Shown one piece after another: positions 6,506 to 6,790 of a stretch of 6,790 bases of DNA. The translations under genes were made by a program, and so were the position numbers. Each line of letters opens with the position of its first letter. Within the stretch, counting starts at the first letter, position 1. The DNA is from Candidatus Dojkabacteria bacterium. Its GTDB lineage: Bacteria > Patescibacteriota > Dojkabacteria > GCA-002793355. The stretch lies in assembly GCA_027033525.1 (NCBI GenBank), contig JALVLD010000185.1, positions 1 to 6,790 of the forward strand. Direction: 5' to 3'. Below the pieces are notes generated by a model. It saw only the letters and a list, made by a program, of their open reading frames with translations, was not told the DNA's origin and searched no databases.

Positions 6506-6549
6506 AGAGGCCGTAGGGCAGTGTACGCGACCACCCTACGGGTATCTCT
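6506..6549. terminator. Hairpin terminator between convergent genes
   Basis: CCGTAGGG (6511-6518) pairs perfectly with CCCTACGG (6534-6541) around a 15-nt loop. An outer AGAG/CTCT pairing (6506-6509 with 6546-6549) can extend the stem. On the minus strand a run of six U (6502-6497) follows three bases after the outer stem, so it fits best as terminator of the minus-strand gene ending at 6565. On the plus strand the following sequence is only moderately U-rich, but the hairpin begins 38 nt after the queG stop and may serve both genes. Confidence 0.6.
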
Positions 6550-6564
6550 TCTAATAAGCCAGAA

Positions 6565-6790
6565 CTACTTTTGTTGGCCCTGGATATTCTTTAGCTCGTC
6601 TAAAATAGCCTTAAGTTCAGGATCATCGTCCGGATTCCCAGTCGGTGTTGGTTGGGGTGGTTGAGGTGGTTGAGGTGGTTGAGGCGGTTGAGGTGGTTGG
6701 GACGGTTGAGATGGCTCGTCTTCTTCTACGCCTTCGGAAGCTCGCTGAATATTAGTTCTTTTCTCTTCTAAAGGAGGCAAATCTGTCTGT
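6565..6790 (-). CDS. Partial CDS: C-terminal acidic Pro/Gln-rich tail of an unknown protein
   Basis: The minus-strand frame is open from the window edge to a TAG at 6565-6567. The visible residues are an acidic stretch (SEGVEEDE), then PSQ twice and PPQ five times, then PTPTGNPDDD, and a short amphipathic helix ELKAILDELKNIQ near the end. A TTG at 6778-6780 could start a 71-residue protein, but no SD precedes it and the frame stays open upstream (QTD before it), so I read this as the tail of a longer protein. Proline-rich linkers of this kind often separate a domain from a short docking or oligomerising helix. No function can be given. The hairpin at 6506-6549 lies just past its stop. Confidence 0.65.
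   Translation of the reverse strand, partial: QTDLPPLEEKRTNIQRASEGVEEDEPSQPSQPPQPPQPPQPPQPPQPTPTGNPDDDPELKAILDELKNIQGQQK
6652..6714 (-). repeat. Seven 9-bp tandem repeats encoding PPQ/PSQ
   Basis: Seven consecutive 9-bp units, close to TTGAGGTGG on the plus strand, encode PSQ-PSQ-PPQ(x5) on the minus strand. Units at 6661, 6670 and 6688 are identical; those at 6652, 6679, 6697 and 6706 differ by one or two bases. As the unit is three codons, copy-number change by slippage would lengthen or shorten the linker without breaking the frame. Confidence 0.95.

Overview
The window looks like low-G+C bacterial chromosome from a small, compact genome. The MurJ protein is divergent: lysines replace the usual arginines, and it has an IPDF-type segment in place of the PNLLRR segment. 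In style this resembles MurJ of candidate phyla radiation (Patescibacteria) bacteria. That placement rests on remembered family features and is inference, not proof. The tRNA gene does not encode its CCA end. All intact genes read cleanly in the standard code.

Left block (1-3049, minus strand): a tRNA-Asp(GUC) gene with a plausible sigma70-type promoter is followed 31 bp downstream by a cysteine-desulfurase-like (class V aminotransferase fold) protein that has lost most of its expected catalytic residues. Its stop codon directly abuts the start of murJ, the lipid II flippase gene. The murJ stop in turn abuts the ATG of a further gene that leaves the window and has a strong Shine-Dalgarno sequence. 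Its first residues weakly resemble a RimK-type ATP-grasp ligase. The back-to-back stop/start junctions indicate one transcription unit connected with the cell envelope.

Middle (3050-4070): about 200 bp of non-coding DNA holds the tRNA promoter. It is followed by a clear plus-strand pseudogene of a ZIP-family metal transporter. This carries two apparent single-base deletions and four internal stop codons, and its metal-binding HNxxDG motif is ruined. The HE-PQ motif and C-terminal half are still readable.

Right block (4071-6473, plus strand): a 476-residue protein with an N-terminal NUDIX hydrolase domain and a roughly 250-residue C-terminal region I do not recognise is followed 6 bp later by queG, the epoxyqueuosine reductase gene that completes queuosine in tRNAs with GUN anticodons. 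The tRNA-Asp in this window is of that class. The NUDIX gene is richer in G+C and proline than its neighbours. A perfect TATAAT box overlaps its stop codon and may give queG its own near-leaderless transcript.

Right edge (6506-6790): a strong hairpin lies between queG and a convergent minus-strand gene that enters from beyond the window. Only the acidic, Pro/Gln-repeat C-terminal tail of that protein is visible. No mobile element, CRISPR array or replication origin was seen.
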